Of a stretch of DNA of 64,000 bases, positions 12,883 through 27,112 are shown one piece after another. The notes below the pieces were generated by a model. The model saw only the letters and a program-made list of their open reading frames with translations. It searched no databases and had not been told where the DNA came from. Position 1 is the stretch's first letter; every line of letters starts with the position of its first letter. The position numbers and the translations under genes are program-made. This DNA comes from Glandiceps talaboti (lineage: Eukaryota; Hemichordata; Enteropneusta; Spengelidae), in assembly GCF_964340395.1 (NCBI RefSeq), contig NC_135556.1, positions 9,620,501 to 9,684,500 of the forward strand. Direction: 5' to 3'.

Positions 12883-13229
12883 CTCAAACGTCGTGAAAAT
12901 CAAAGTTTTAACATTCTCTCCCAACTCTGCCATACGAAAGTTTATTGCTAAACTGTGACTTGAAAAACGCACCACCATTAAAGTAATAACGTGAAAGAAT
13001 GACGTGGTTCTTTCTGTGCCTGATACCACCAAAATGGTTTTGACAATTGAAAAAAGTGTTGTTTCTAGTAAGCTTCGAGTTGATTGATTAAACTATCTCT
13101 TTTGTGAAATGATGTGGCAGTTACACCCACAAAATTACCATACGCTCACAAATAGGCACATAGGCTCTCATTGAGTCACCGGGTGTTTTCAAAGGGAACA
13201 TCTACGATGATTCAATTGCATAATGATCA

Positions 13230-13879
<650 letters not shown>

Positions 13880-13908
13880 AGGGTAGAAGAAAATCAAGTC
13901 GGGTTTTT

Positions 13909-13954
13909 CGTCTCTACAAGCCTGTTTCGTGAGTAAATCACTCGTCAGGAGATG
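13909..13954 (-). ncRNA. Hammerhead ribozyme motif in sense of Link-gene intron 2
   Basis: Identical core to the motif at 11,839-11,884: CTGACGA, stem II of 4 bp, GAAA, stem III of 3 bp, cleavage site TGTA. It is in sense orientation relative to the Link gene. Confidence 0.82.
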
Positions 13955-13968
13955 GTGATGTACATCAA

Positions 13969-14014
13969 CATCTCCTGACGAGTGATTTACTCACGAAACA
14001 GGCTTGTAGAGACG
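13969..14014 (+). ncRNA. Hammerhead ribozyme motif, copy 3
   Basis: CTGACGA at 13,975-13,981 with the same stems and TGTA cleavage site as copy 2. Inverted partner of the motif at 13,909-13,954. Confidence 0.82.
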
Positions 14015-14112
14015 AAAAACCCGACTTGATTTTCTTCTGCCCTCAACATATACTCCGCTCTGCGTGCAGACGTATCGAGCACTGTACTACGGACAAATCT
14101 TACCACTGACTT

Positions 14113-14211
<99 letters not shown>

Positions 14212-14459
14212 AAAGTTAATTATATCATACAAGATTTAAATAATTATATACACGGTCTGTAAAGTTAAAAACGATATATCTCCATTTTTCGAATTAAGTC
14301 ACATTTACACCCATTCGATGGGCAAACATACAGTACCTCTCCCTCGAAAGAACATCACTTTCTATTCCGGTGGCACGAATCGTCTATGCTATTGATATAC
14401 ACATGTACCATCTACTTGAAGAAGGTGTGGTTGTATCCAATCATAATGTTATCACTTAC

Positions 14460-14954
14460 CATGTGTAGTCAGTGGACTAGTCATCGTTGTTGTCATGGGC
14501 GGGTCAGACGTTATTGCTGTCGTGACCATCTCATCAGATATATGGGTTGATGGTTCCATCTTATATGTAGGAAAGTTTGTCAACGGATCAGTTATCATAG
14601 TACTAGTGGTTAGGTCGATTATTTCACCAACCGTTGTGCTGTTGAGAGTACTAGTGGTTTGTTCGGATGTGGCTGCGGTAAGCTTGTTCGAAGTAACTGC
14701 ACTGTCGACGCTCATTTCTTTTGACATCGCTGTTGTTTTACTCGTAGGAGTTTCAGTATTCACCGTTGTCATAACAACTTTGTGGTCAGTCACTGCATCA
14801 GGTCTTGTCGGATTTCTCAGAATTGGTGACTTTCGGTAAAAGTAGCCAGTATTTACACAACCACTTTGCTTGTGAGATGCATTGCAATTGTGGCCTACAA
14901 AAGGTAGACGATAAAGGATGCACTCTATATAAATTTGCCATGCAGTGTGGTGCG
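14460..14954 (-). CDS. Thr/Ser-rich stalk exon, upstream copy (exon 2)
   Basis: Residues about 41-205. Exon 1 ends one base into a codon, and the TTTGAG acceptor supplies the other two (giving Ala), which opens straight into the Cys-containing segment and then the Thr/Ser/Met-rich stalk. The donor GTAAGT leaves phase 1 again, so this exon splices in frame either to its own duplicate at 12,388-12,882 or directly to the Link exon. Both exon-included and exon-skipped products are possible. The high Thr content suggests dense O-glycosylation (inference). Confidence 0.75.
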
Positions 14955-15390
14955 CTCAAACGTCGTGAAAATCAAAGTTTTAACATTCTCTCCCAACTCT
15001 GCCATACGAAAGTTTATTGCTAAACTGTGACTTGAAAAACGCACCACCATTAAAGTAATAACGTGAAAGAATGACGTGGTTCTTTCTGTGCCTGATACCA
15101 CCAAAATGGTTTTGACAATTGAAAAAAGTGTTGTTTCTAGTAAGCTTCGAGTTGATTGATTAAACTATCTCTTTTGTGAAATGATGTGGCAGTTACACCC
15201 ACAAAATTACCATACGCTCACAAATAGGCACATAGGCTCTCATTGAGTCACCGGGTGTTTTCAAAGGGAACATCTACGATGATTCAATTGCATAATGATC
15301 ACGATGATGATGATGATGATGGTGATAATATCGAACAAAAGTTACGCCCTTGATATATTTATATGATTTAAAACAATATCATACACTTAC

Positions 15391-15511
15391 CTTGAGTAGC
15401 GACCATGATTAGAGCAGTATTAATACCAACAATGATAAAGAACATCACTAAAGTGATAAGTACTGATTGACGATCCTCTCTGCGTTTTTCAAAACACTTG
15501 TTGTTTGCCAT
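15391..15511 (-). CDS. N-terminal membrane-anchor exon of the Link-module protein (exon 1)
   Basis: The start codon lies at 15,509-15,511 and the donor GTAAGT just below 15,391 (phase 1). The first 14 residues are charged and basic (KRREDR). A hydrophobic helix follows at about residues 16-38, with no signal-peptidase-like site. This predicts a type II signal anchor with a cytoplasmic N-terminus and an extracellular C-terminus carrying the stalk and Link module. The exon is outside the tandem duplication. An upstream in-frame ATG exists, but the proposed one is followed directly by the charged-then-hydrophobic pattern. The four-exon chain totals 1410 coding bases with no frame conflict. Confidence 0.75.
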
Positions 15512-15799
15512 CTTGACAAAGTAACTCTGGGTTCGGCAGATGCCGTGTGGACCGTTAATATTCGGTTGACACAACAAAGAATAAATAACCCCTTTAGAAA
15601 TAACACACAGAGGCCTGCGGGTTCACGATGATATTACGATAATATATATTAACAAAGATTAAAATACATTTGCACTTTTAGATAGCTTATCTGTGTGCTT
15701 TTAGTTGATATTTATATGAATTTTAGAAATAAAATGAAACGTATATTAATATAATGTTATGTGACTTTGAAATGTCAAAATTCTGCTATGTTGAGCCTC

Positions 15800-15900
15800 A
15801 CTGTGTGCTGCCGCCATTTTTAGAACTTTTGCCTCAAAGCCGGAATTCTGGAAAAACTCCCTGCTCAAGTTGTGACGTCACGTCATCCTAAACGTCCACC
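15800..15900 (-). promoter_or_regulatory. Candidate promoter of the Link gene
   Basis: On the minus strand AAAATGGCGGC at 15,810-15,820 resembles a YY1 site near a start of transcription. A consensus CRE, TGACGTCA, at 15,873-15,880 overlaps a second CGTCA half-site. These lie 300-370 bases upstream of the start codon at 15,511. Motif-based inference only. Confidence 0.4.
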
Positions 15901-16718
15901 GGCATCTAGATCTAGGTATGTGTAACAGCTGTCCATCATTTCAAACATGCCAAGGTGTAAATATAACTGAGATGTAAAAAAAAATATCATTTTCAGCACT
16001 ATGGTAAATCATTTTCACCATAACTGATCCACAGAGACACCCAGTATTGTGTAAATTCTGGCAGCAAACACATCAGGACTGATTTATCTAAAGAAGAAGT
16101 GGTTCAATTAAGTACCATGCATTGGAGTCTATTCTGGTAAACCACATATTGACAGAAAACTGCGACATGATCTGGAAATCTAATATTGAAGTTACTATAC
16201 TTAGTACCTGGTCAGATCATGGGCATCATCATGGAACAATAAAGATAAGAGTATAGATATTTATAATCAAATAACGAAAACATGAATAAAAAAATGACAA
16301 AAAGTACTACTGCACTGTATGTGATACAAATTGAAGTGTGCGATACAAGACTACAGTACGTGCGTATGCGTAAACAACGAATGTACGTGAACGGTGCAGT
16401 ATGAGGTGAGTGGACGATTGGGACTGCATATTTTTTTTTCAATAAAGCTTACAGATGACGTGCTTTAATATCTTAGGGTAAGAACGCACTCCACATCGAC
16501 CAACGGGTGGATGGGAAGGGAAAAATAGGGTAACACAAAAGGCACATACTTGTATTACAAACAACACAACAAGGCGCCTACTACTAATAACAGCAAAAAG
16601 AAACACTGACCAAAGAGGGCGCCCTTGTTGGCCCTTAATAATTAGTATTTTTTTCCTAAATTCCGAAATACCTTTCAAAATCATGTCATACAAATACAAA
16701 ATGGTCTGTAAAGGTTAA

Positions 16719-17290
16719 ATTTAGACTTTCGAATAATGGAAATGATCTGCTCTTATACAGAGCCGCTAAGAATAATTCCCAAGCTATCTGTCGACGAAAG
16801 TAATTGTTATTGCAAGAAACAAAAAGTATTAAAGGCAAAACATGACCCAGTAAAGGTTTGGGGATTGTTACGTAATCGGCTGAGACGTAACGTATCGTCT
16901 TCTAAATGATATTACAACTGACCAGTGGAGATATTTTCATGGATTGCTTAATAACAACCGGGCTACATCACCTAACATTGATATACCTTTTCGTGAAATT
17001 GTCACCATGCGTCTTGAGTTTCACGATCAACATTGTGACCGTTGTGATGAGAATGTTCCCAATGACCTTTATGCAAATTCCGTAGATGAAATTGAGAAAG
17101 CCATTCGTTGTATGCCAAATAACAAAGCACCCGGTCATGACGGGTTAGTTATTGAGTTGTTTAAACAAAACTTTACCTCGAATGAGTTAAATGTGTTAAA
17201 CCTTTTATTTAACAAAATTTTCTCTAGCGGTAACTTCCCTGCAAGCTGGAGTAAAGCTATTATTGTTTTTGTCTCAATTCAGTCGAAGGT
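16719..17290 (+). pseudogene. LINE reverse-transcriptase fragment, broken
   Basis: From about 16,944 an open frame shows the N-terminal region of a non-LTR retrotransposon RT: a CMPNNKAPGHDGL motif (the family's N-KAPGPDG signature) followed by LFNKIF.SGNFPASWSKAIIV. Upstream, in other frames and broken by stops, are the usual preceding LINE segments (YRAAKNN...CRRK, then WGLLRNRL, then DQWRYFHGLL). After AIIV the match is lost, so the palm motifs, including the catalytic Asp pair, are absent. A dead copy truncated at both ends. Clade (CR1/L2-like or other) not determined. Confidence 0.8.
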
Positions 17291-17579
17291 TTAAAAAGTT
17301 TATAGCTTGGTGGCACGACTAGGCTACTACTGCCCTTTTTATATACTTTCTCAACTCTTAGGGAAGCATACAATCAATTGCAGCTTATGATTAAATCCTT
17401 CACATAGCCACCTCTGTCCTACCAGGTCTCCAAAAGCCCGAAGAACTGTACAGTCATTGGTCAAATCTTGCCCAAGGACACGCCATTCATATTCATGGAC
17501 AACCACCAAGGATGATCCCACCCACATTGTGTCCCAAATGCAATGTCATGATATCGCGGACTAAATGCCCATAATGCAA

Positions 17580-17722
17580 CACACCGGAAATAAACACTTC
17601 TGGTACATCTGCCATTTTGGGAGTGTTTCATTTACAGGAAGTGATGTGAAGACGTCGAAAATAGTGTGAAATGAACTCCCGGTGTGACATTTTAAATTAG
17701 TTTTACAATTATCAGTCATCAG
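17580..17722 (+). promoter_or_regulatory. Candidate CYFIP promoter and non-coding first exon
   Basis: The coding exon at 26,264 is preceded 22 bases earlier by a splice acceptor (TTTCTAG), so an upstream non-coding exon must exist. Here ACCGGAAAT (ETS site), GCCATTTTGGGA (YY1-like) and ACAGGAAGT (ETS-like) cluster, and a strong donor CAG/GTAAGATA ends a possible exon at 17,722. This architecture is typical of housekeeping promoters. If correct, the first intron is about 8.5 kb. Not proven by sequence alone. Confidence 0.45.
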
Positions 17723-18337
17723 GTAAGATAAAGAAGTTCATTATATATCCAAAATAGTATTATTTTAGTATATTTCTCGAGTGATAACGGCACTGCTCGC
17801 CACGTCCCTTGTAACCTAACCGTGTACGCCGTAACGCTACACTGTAGTATCCGAGTTCAACGTCGGATAAGGCAGTAGACTTTGCACCATAATATTGATT
17901 TTGTAGTAAGTACTGAGTCCGTCGTTTTAGTTTTCGGTCAAAAATTAGTTGCAAAAGAGGACCACAGAGGTGCAATATTGCGGACATTCGTGCATTAAAA
18001 CACAAACAAATATGACATTCCGTGACACATGATGTAGTAGTTGTAGCAAGTCAGGCGGTCATCAATGATGCATGGATGCCAGTGATGTTATTCACGTTGA
18101 ACCCAGTACTAGAGAACTCGCCTTTACATTCACCAATATTCACTTAGTACATGTATATGCGATGAAGTAATATTTCATATTAGTAAGGACAATGTAAATG
18201 TTAGAGATTGCACCACGACTCTATTCTACCTTTCTTACCTGGCCTGAATGTGACACCTAAATCCGTGGTCTACTTTGTAAATTGTATGTTCGATACTTGG
18301 AACAGATTGGGCACGGGTTGATAAATATCCACTTACG

Positions 18338-18451
18338 CCGTTACCTACTAGTCCTGCTTGCAGACGGTGCGTGGGTCTAGATAACTGACATGACCCTCAA
18401 CAAGAAGGAAGGGACGAATTAAACCGTATGCAAGCAGGACTAGCCGTTACC
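18338..18451. mobile_element. ~100-bp MITE with terminal inverted repeats
   Basis: Terminal inverted repeats: CTAGTCCTGCTTGCA-ACGGT at 18,348-18,368 and its complement ending at 18,443. Both sides carry the direct repeat CCGTTACC (18,338-18,345 and 18,444-18,451), with a further TACTAGT on both sides. This could be an 8-bp target duplication, as in hAT-like elements, or a slightly longer one. No coding capacity. Confidence 0.7.
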
Positions 18452-20959
18452 GTACTAGTGACTGACTGCTCCCCGTTAACTTCATTCGCTAATACTTACA
18501 GTCAGTTCAGTCATCTTATCATCTTGTGAATATGCAGTTCATCCAACTAATCTCAAACAAGCGTGTATATGTCTTTCTTCATTTACACTATCGTTTACAA
18601 GCCCTGTGATGTAACGCTACATGTGTAGATTCTCAACATTATATACGTGCTATTTCAAGTATTTGGCCAGTGGCAGATTTTTTTTTTGCACCATTCATCC
18701 AGTATGGATAAATAGCAGATTTTATGTCTAGTTGTCCTGTGACAAGGAAATTATTCTTTCAATTCTTTGGCAATTAATCCAACAGAATACAAGATGTGAA
18801 TGTAAACCTTTTGAATTTCCAGGCATATACATGTAGTCACAAACAACACTATTTTGATGTAATGAAGACAATTTGGCTGAATAATGAGACAATCACATAC
18901 ACATTACACACATTACCATAGATTTAAAAGGAAAAAATCATGGGTTTACTACTTCACATATGCTTGTCCTTGAATTTAAGGACATGCAATATTAAGGCCC
19001 AGGTCAGAGTAGTATACATGTATACAAGCTTGATGATGTAAAGACAGGGATAGTAGAAATTTGATAGAAAGGATAAAATTCATCAAGCTACATGTACATG
19101 CATGTACAACTAGTCTGTTATATTGAACCATGTGTTAGAGTGTATTATAATGTTATAGAAACCTACATTTGTATGCGAGTGAAACAAGCCTCAGGAATAC
19201 AAGGATGTTTATAGATAATTTCCAAGTGTTTCATCCCCTTGAATGGGTCACAAAGAATTTCTTATATACCGATATGTACCATATTTTGCTACTCCTAACT
19301 CATTGTGTAAATTAAACAAAAAAGATAAACTTTTGAAATTACAATGTAGGTAGTAGTCACCATATCTTTGTATGAGTGACAAATACATGTAACCTATAAT
19401 ACTAAAGTCTACAAAACATATCGTAGATGCATACTTTTAAAAGTGAAAGTTGATGATAACAAGGATAGCGAGGAAACCGTCTTTCAGTTTCTAGAAAGAT
19501 GTGAATACTTTCACTAACATATTTTAAGAAGAAACTATTGATAAACTAGTAATAGACATACACAGTTTCTTTTATTCTTTTACTCAGATGGCTGTTTCAT
19601 TGTTTTGTGTGTTCCATATATGATGGAGTAGTGATTTGTACTTTTACCTAGGTTGTTGTAAAACTCATGAAACTGGGGTGTGGACTCTTTTTTATCAGTT
19701 TGTCGTCATAGAAGTGCTGTGAAGTTAGGGCACAACCAGCTTGTTTGCTTGTACATGTACCTTGCTTCTCACCTTCAATGAAACCCTACCAAGTCAGTCA
19801 AGGAAACCCTACCAAGTCATCACATGATGTTGTATTGTTTGAAGTGTGCTGTAAAATTGATTTGTCATACAGGAAATTAAAATGGCACTATTGCATTTTG
19901 TAAGTTTGGACCCAAGGTGTGTCATCAAAATGAACTTTTTAAGGATTTTTTGTCAACATGGACAGTTGTAATAGCAATTGTAACAAAAAACATATGAGAA
20001 GTACATGTACATTTCCACCCAATGGCTTCATTGTCAAATGATAAACCATTCTAGTTTACATTGTGACAGTAATCCTTCAAGGTCTTAAGGAGATACACAT
20101 TATTATACACAGTAACCCAAAAATGTGAAGAAAAAAAATGTGATTGTCCTTGAGGAGAAATTGCTTCATGATGGTCCCAAACAACATATACATTCAGTGT
20201 ACATTTTTGTACAGTAAAGTATGGCCAACTCATTTGTGATGGAATGAAGCCAGGTTTGATTTTTGTTTTAGCTCAAAATTGATCTGAATTGATGTACATG
20301 TAGTTGTTAGCTCTCTCTTACTGTAATACAAATATGTGATAATATGTTGTACCTCAGAAATACATTGTAGATGAAGGTAATTTATCAAGCAAATACCATT
20401 AATTCACTTTATGGGTCATCTGAACCAATGTATATTGTATTTAACTTTGACATACTAAATGATTCTAAATATAGTATGTGAAAATGTACTGTACTTGAGT
20501 GCAAGAAATTTATTTAAAGTAGTGAAATATCAACAAATGCAAATCAAATATTTGTATGTATGGTGTATGTATGCTACCAGCATTGTTCCAGTCAATGAAT
20601 AGAATTCCATTCAAATTAGAACTGACATATAGATCATTCCATGAACTGGACAGTAATGTGTTCATATATCACTTATAAAGGTCCACAGTACTGAGGCAGT
20701 GAAGTGACATCTCAGATTTATTTCATAGCACTTCCTTGATGGATTTCAGAAAGTTGGTGGATTTTCTACCAGTAGGCGTTCGTCGGCAACATTTATAGTG
20801 AGTGCATGTGGACTTAGTGAGACCAGTCAACTGAAACTTGAAAGTCTTGCCTCGCCAACATTGCATCTTGGAAGTATTTGCTGAATGAGTTAATTTCAGC
20901 TTGTAATGTATTTGGACATGTTTGCTGTATGACCAAAACTGACATACCAATCCCCACAC

Positions 20960-21246
20960 AGATCTGCCCCTAGTGACCTGCATATACATTATACATTGTC
21001 AGAATCCAAGCTGTCCTATCCTGCAGTGTACAAATGTATGCGCTTGGCATGGAGTCCATTGTAATACATTTTTATATACCTTTGTTGCCATGGCGTTTTC
21101 ACTATCCCTACACTACGAGGACCACATTGGAAATAAGTGTTTTTAAAAATACTTTTATGTGTTATCCTTGGTGATTTTTATACCTTGTATTTTAATACAT
21201 GTATCTACTTGTATAAATTTTTACCTAATAAATTCAAATTCAAAAT
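20960..21246 (+). mobile_element. Probable LINE 3' end
   Basis: Non-coding sequence ends in AATAAATTCAAATTCAAA, a short tandem A-rich tail preceded by an AATAAA, as seen at 3' ends of non-LTR elements. The block GAGGACCACATTGGAAAT looks like LINE 3' UTR sequence. No ORF survives. The 5' limit is a guess. Confidence 0.4.
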
Positions 21247-22240
21247 TCCAATCTATTATGTGCTTAGATGATGGGAGCATAAATTTTGCTTTACTGCCAA
21301 ATGTGTAAGTGTTGTGTAATTGAATTTGTCAAGACTTACAGTTACATGTAGTTTGCTCAGTAAATGACATAAAAGAAAATAATCAGCTGCATAAAATCTT
21401 AGTATTGTTTGAGTAAATACTTATCATCATTAGGTTTAGCTATTAACTCAAGACACTTGTGACAATTCTTCTAATTCTCCATTGATGTTTCATTGCATGA
21501 TTTGTGTACATACATACATACATACATACATGTACTAATTTCTTCCTGCTGTAGAAATATGATACATTTTAAATGACAAAATTAATGTTTTCTGTAATTA
21601 ATGTGAAGCTGGAGTGTGTTGTCAATAATATCATGTGTATTCTGCCAATCATTGTAAGATGAGATGTATCATTTACATTACCCTATCAAATGAAAGGGAG
21701 GTATTTCATATATGGTTATCGCACAAAGATATGAAATACTGTATATTATGTAGAATGTAAAAATGTAAATAAAATATGTTATTTTTAGTTTTGTCCATAT
21801 CAGGGGCAGTTTCATTGTAAGTAGTTTCAGGCGATATCATGTAATAATTTGGGGCAGATGCCCTACTTCAAACATGTGCAATGTACAATACTATTTAAGT
21901 AGAGGCTTGAAGTTGAAGTGTATAGTGTGAAAAGTAACCATGTACAAATGGACATGTATTGAACAACTCCAGAGACCAGTGTCTTGGATATGATATTACT
22001 TGACAATGTTGCTCACCATTACATGTACAAATGTATGTTCAGCTTCTTGTCTAACTCAGAGACTACACTTAGTGTTACTGTTCGGTTTGCATTTAAACTC
22101 TGGAATGAGAAAATAGCTTTAAAACAACTCTATCAAAACTAAATTACTAATGCTACAATTATTGAAGTTAAGCATACATTTACATAATACATGTGCGTTT
22201 GTAACATACAATGTACTCAGTGAACATGCAGTGGTGCACA

Positions 22241-22305
<65 letters not shown>

Positions 22306-23522
22306 TGTAGTTCCTTCAAGTCTGTCTAAAGGTCTCGACAGTGTTGTTCCTGCTTGTCTTCTAATATTACAAGTCAAGAAATTTTGTTAGCATTTAGCAA
22401 TTTTGAGAAATTTCTCCATGCTGAAAATCAAAACTACGAATGGACAATAGCACAATGTCACACAAACTCAGTAAGCAAAGTTTGTTCATTTAGGGGAGGA
22501 GGGGTCTGGCATCAATGTGATTGCTGAACTTCATTTTCACACTTCTAACCAAATTTCAAAAACTTTCACACCTTCAATGATAACAGCTGCTGTATTTACA
22601 TGTACTACTGAGGCTGGGTTTCTGGTACACATGTAAGTACGTGTAGTTTGATGTGTTTACCATCATCTCAGTAAACAGGTTCATAAGGTTGGAACTTCTT
22701 GTTTGCCATCATGTTTTCGCATTGCATCGATATAGGGTTTACACCACATATGAAAGTGTGAAAAAAAAGAAAAAAAAAAAAAGTGTGATGTCACACTTGT
22801 GAATGTTCGTTAGGGGGGGGGGGGGGGGGGTTGTCCTAAACTAGCAATGTTTGTTTATTGAGCTTGTGCAACATTGTGCAATCATCCCTAATATATACAT
22901 GTACATGTAGTTCTTCTCATGCCTTCATTCGATAGGAAAGGGAGAATGTTGATAAAAAATAGATCCCCACATCAAAATGTACTACATGAAATGATCATGA
23001 AGTATGTTTGGTATACATGTATCCTTTTTGTTGTGGCCTAAACAGGAAAAGTAGTATTTAAAATCAAGGAATAGATTTCCTTCCCCTATCAGTGCATAAT
23101 GAGAATAATATTACCAGGAACTATCATCACCACCTGTTATACACACATAGATGCCAAAATATTTAAAGATTAAATGCAATGTTTATTTTGGTTTCCAAAG
23201 AATAACATACATGTGGTATCACATGTTCTGATCTGTACAATAAGTTAACTGAATGTTTGTTTGTATTAATAACATAGTCAATCCACGAAATTATTCATCA
23301 TTTGGATTAGAATTTTACTGGCCAATAAAGCAATTCGTTGTCACTAAGATTCGAGAACTCCTGGTACAGATACGAAAAATCTAGCAATCTCTGCTCATAA
23401 AAGGGAATACATACAATTATACTGTGAGTACTACTATTAGTACTATATTACTGTAATTTTATGTGGAACCCTGGTAAAATGTATATTGTACCTTGGGTAC
23501 TCGGATGGATTTTACCTACTCG

Positions 23523-23850
23523 GGCCAAAAAAAAAAAAAGAATTGTTTCTGGTCAGCGCACGCATCACTTCAAAGTTAAATACCATTACGCCAGTATTTT
23601 TTGTGTGCAGTTGTCCAGCCCATGCATTGCAGTCAGCAGATACGTGAAGAAACACAAAAATAACCCACCCTATTTCAGTGAAGACAACATCTACCCCACA
23701 TACATGCACACTTGCTCTAAAGTACTAAATAAAAAGAACAGTAACAGCCATAAAATGATAAATAATAGCCTGAGACACAGGTTTGTTGAAAGAAATTGCT
23801 CCATCGCACTGTCCTGACCAGAAACAACTTCTTCTTTTTTTTTGGGGGGG
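23523..23850. mobile_element. MITE-like inverted-repeat element, GGCCAAAA family, copy 1
   Basis: Starts GGGCCAAAA... AGAATTGTTTCTGGTCA. The complement (TGACCAGAAACAA then T-rich) appears at 23,815-23,840 before decaying into poly-G. Same family as 27,113-27,239. Confidence 0.6.
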
Positions 23851-26245
23851 GGGGGGGGGGGGGGTTAACTGAACTTCTGAAGTGAGCAGATTTGTTGTTT
23901 GAAAAAGTGATTCTCTGGTAAAATGTTCACAGTAAACACTAGACCTACATGTATGCATGTACATGTACTTTGTGAAACAATAGTGATGACACTCTGTGAT
24001 GTAACAGATCTCAAAGCACATGAATAAACATGTAATTTTCTGTCTTTTTTAATGATGAGGAAAATGGTATGCACCATGTAATATTTGAAATGCTTAAAGT
24101 ACATATATGTACTGTAGACAATTACATACATACATGTAAACAGACAGTTGGCAAATTCTTGTCCATATTTCACCTTCTGTGAAATACTGTACATTACAGT
24201 CCATTGCCGGTTGGTTTTCACTGGCTGTGTTTGATACAACAACACAGAAACTGATAAGAAACTGCACACGCTACACTTTTAGATAACAATATAATATATT
24301 GAATGTTTCTTGTGACATTTTGTCTAAATAAAAGGAACTAACGTGACACCATGCAGACATTAAATGCAGATATGAAAACATTGGTGCCCACTTGTCTACA
24401 TTTGTACTTCTAGTTGCAATACATTTACAAATAGTTTATTTCAGTCAGACTAAAATGTAGCAAGAATTTGCAATTTTTTGCTACATTTGTATCTTAAGAG
24501 TGCAAAATTGTAAAGTCATAATAGTGGTTTCTGTGTGGTTGTGTCAATCAGAGCCAGTGAACACTAACCTGCAACAGGCTGTAGTTATAACAAATCAAAA
24601 TATGCTATAAACCAAAATACACTTTGCCTTACAGATTAGTTAGTACATGGATCCATTCATGTGATATTATTGGAAGAGTATTATTGGGAGATTGACTCAC
24701 AATCAATGAATCTGTTCAAAGTTAAGGTCATGTCATTTTGAGGTGAAAGGTCATCAATATGAAATAACGTCTATGATCTAGTACAAGTAGATTATATCTT
24801 GGTTTGGGTGGAGTTAGCTCAGTTCCTGTCTTATGACTCATTATAAAGTACACATTGTTATTGTTGTACATGAAGTGTAACAATGTACTTAACAATCAGA
24901 AAATAGTAGTTTTTGCTTTCAAGAAGTTACAAAGGTACAATATGTAGCCATACATGTACATTAGGTACAAACTTCAAGCCTATATCATATGGTCCTATTT
25001 CACCTACATGTAGACTGTGGTACAAAACCAACCATGCCTGTAAATTAATACACATGTTCATATGTACCATAGTCACTTAAAAATGTGCAAATGCACGTGA
25101 CAATTTACATGTTTTTAGTTTACATTGTGTACCATATTATAAGAAATCCATCATCAAAGGATAATGTGTTTGCATGTTTGCTTAATATTGAAAAATTATG
25201 TTTTGCGTATTTTGTGTACATGTACTTTGTACAAGGTTGTAGCATACATGTACACCCTATACATTTGTACGTGTAGGGTCTATGGTTGTAGTGGAGATGA
25301 TGGTAGTAATCGTAATGTGTCATATAGAAACTAGACTAATGTTGTATGTATGTTTGCAAAAAAGATAGATCATTTTGTTAGTAGAACAAGCTACATCACT
25401 GGTAATTTTACATGCATGTAACTAAAATATTGAAAAATGACACCTTATCCGTAATATGATGTTCATGCTGAGCTCCTACAATAATAGTCATAGTCACATC
25501 TTGCCTGCATGACCTCACAATGCATCATATCCTGTGGATTGTTTATAATGAAATTGTGCTTTTTAGTATGTTATGTTACATGTATCTAAGAATATGGGGG
25601 TACATACATGTAGATCGCATTTCATGTTTTCCAACCTCAGATTCATACATTGTACAATGTATAGAAATCGACATGTGTAGAACACACTACTGTATTTGTC
25701 CACTAACATGATGGAGAACAAAAAATTGAAAAGAAAACAGAAGTACATATATGCAGACAAAAGTAAATTACTGACATAAAATCCACTCTTCATATAAACA
25801 CAACTAATGTAGTAGTACGGTGCACATGCTTCATTGTTGTAAGACATTTCCGAGACTGTAAGATACGTCGTGCTGATCTACTCTCACCGGCCTTGACTGA
25901 GGTGTGAGGGCACCCTGACACAGCGTACATGTACCTTACAGACTAGTCATTTCCTAGCATGACTTAGCTTCCATACTTGGTAGTCAGATTTTATAGCCAA
26001 GTATATATGGTACTCATGAAACAATCAGCCTTGCTACTTTTGCTAAGTTGTCAGTTTGACCATGGTATTAGTGAAATCTCACTAATATATCGATACACGT
26101 AGTCTGATCATTTGCTGTAAACTACAAGTCCAATCAAGCCCTCAATCATGGTTATTTACTATCCTCAAACGAAAAAAGTAGCAATGACTGGACTTTCACA
26201 GTTTTTAACATTTTATTTATCATCTTCATTCTAATTTCTAGATAA

Positions 26246-26518
<273 letters not shown>

Positions 26519-27112
26519 TAGAAATCTGAATAGTTTTTTACATCCGATAAGAAAAATAGTCATTCAATCGGATGTACGTTGTATATCTAAGTAAGAGAGA
26601 CAAAAACTTGTCAAAATTGTCATGATTCAAATTTCATCATCATACATATACATGTCATGACTTGTTTTGGTCAAAAGAATTACATGTACACATAAACTCT
26701 GCTAGGTGGATTTGTCTCTCAAATGTATATTTCATTGGGATGTTCCAGTCAAGTGTGGGTATATATGCCTGTAGATAAAGAAATACTCAGACTCAGGGAC
26801 GATGCAAGATAAGCTCTGTACCATCATACAGTCTACAGTATTCAAATTGGGATTTAAATTGGGATTAGAAACACCAACAATTGCTTGATTGGTGGGATAT
26901 TTGGTAGGCATGTGAATTGCCTCATTTATGATCATACAAAATGTACTAATCAATAGCATGGATTTCAATGTTGTTTGTTCTTTAACATGTCATTCAATGG
27001 CATTATTTTTTTTAGTGAGTTGTAATGATTGCATTGATTGAAACCTACTGTACATTGTATGTACTATACATTAGTCAGCTTCTATAGAATGAAAATAGGA
27101 AATATTTGCTCA

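Larger units (their letters stand above)
13876..14047. repeat. Inverted pair of hammerhead units, second copy
   Basis: Same palindrome as 11,806-11,977, shifted by 2070 bp, lying in intron 2 of the Link gene. The adjacent unit-B-related segment is also duplicated, with one visible change at its end (TTCC against TTCA before the TA run). Confidence 0.9.
17723..26241 (+). other. Presumed CYFIP 5' intron
   Basis: Runs from the candidate donor at 17,723 to the acceptor at 26,239-26,241. I recognise no other gene in it. It holds a small MITE, a LINE 3' end, a (TG)n run at about 22,243-22,305, poly-G runs near 22,813 and 23,845, and many TACATGTA palindromes. Boundaries depend on the promoter call. 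Confidence 0.4.

Noticed and set aside
12423-12951. Plus-strand frames over the duplicated exon
   Set aside because: Shadows of the minus-strand Thr-rich exon, which has splice sites and phases agreeing with its neighbours.
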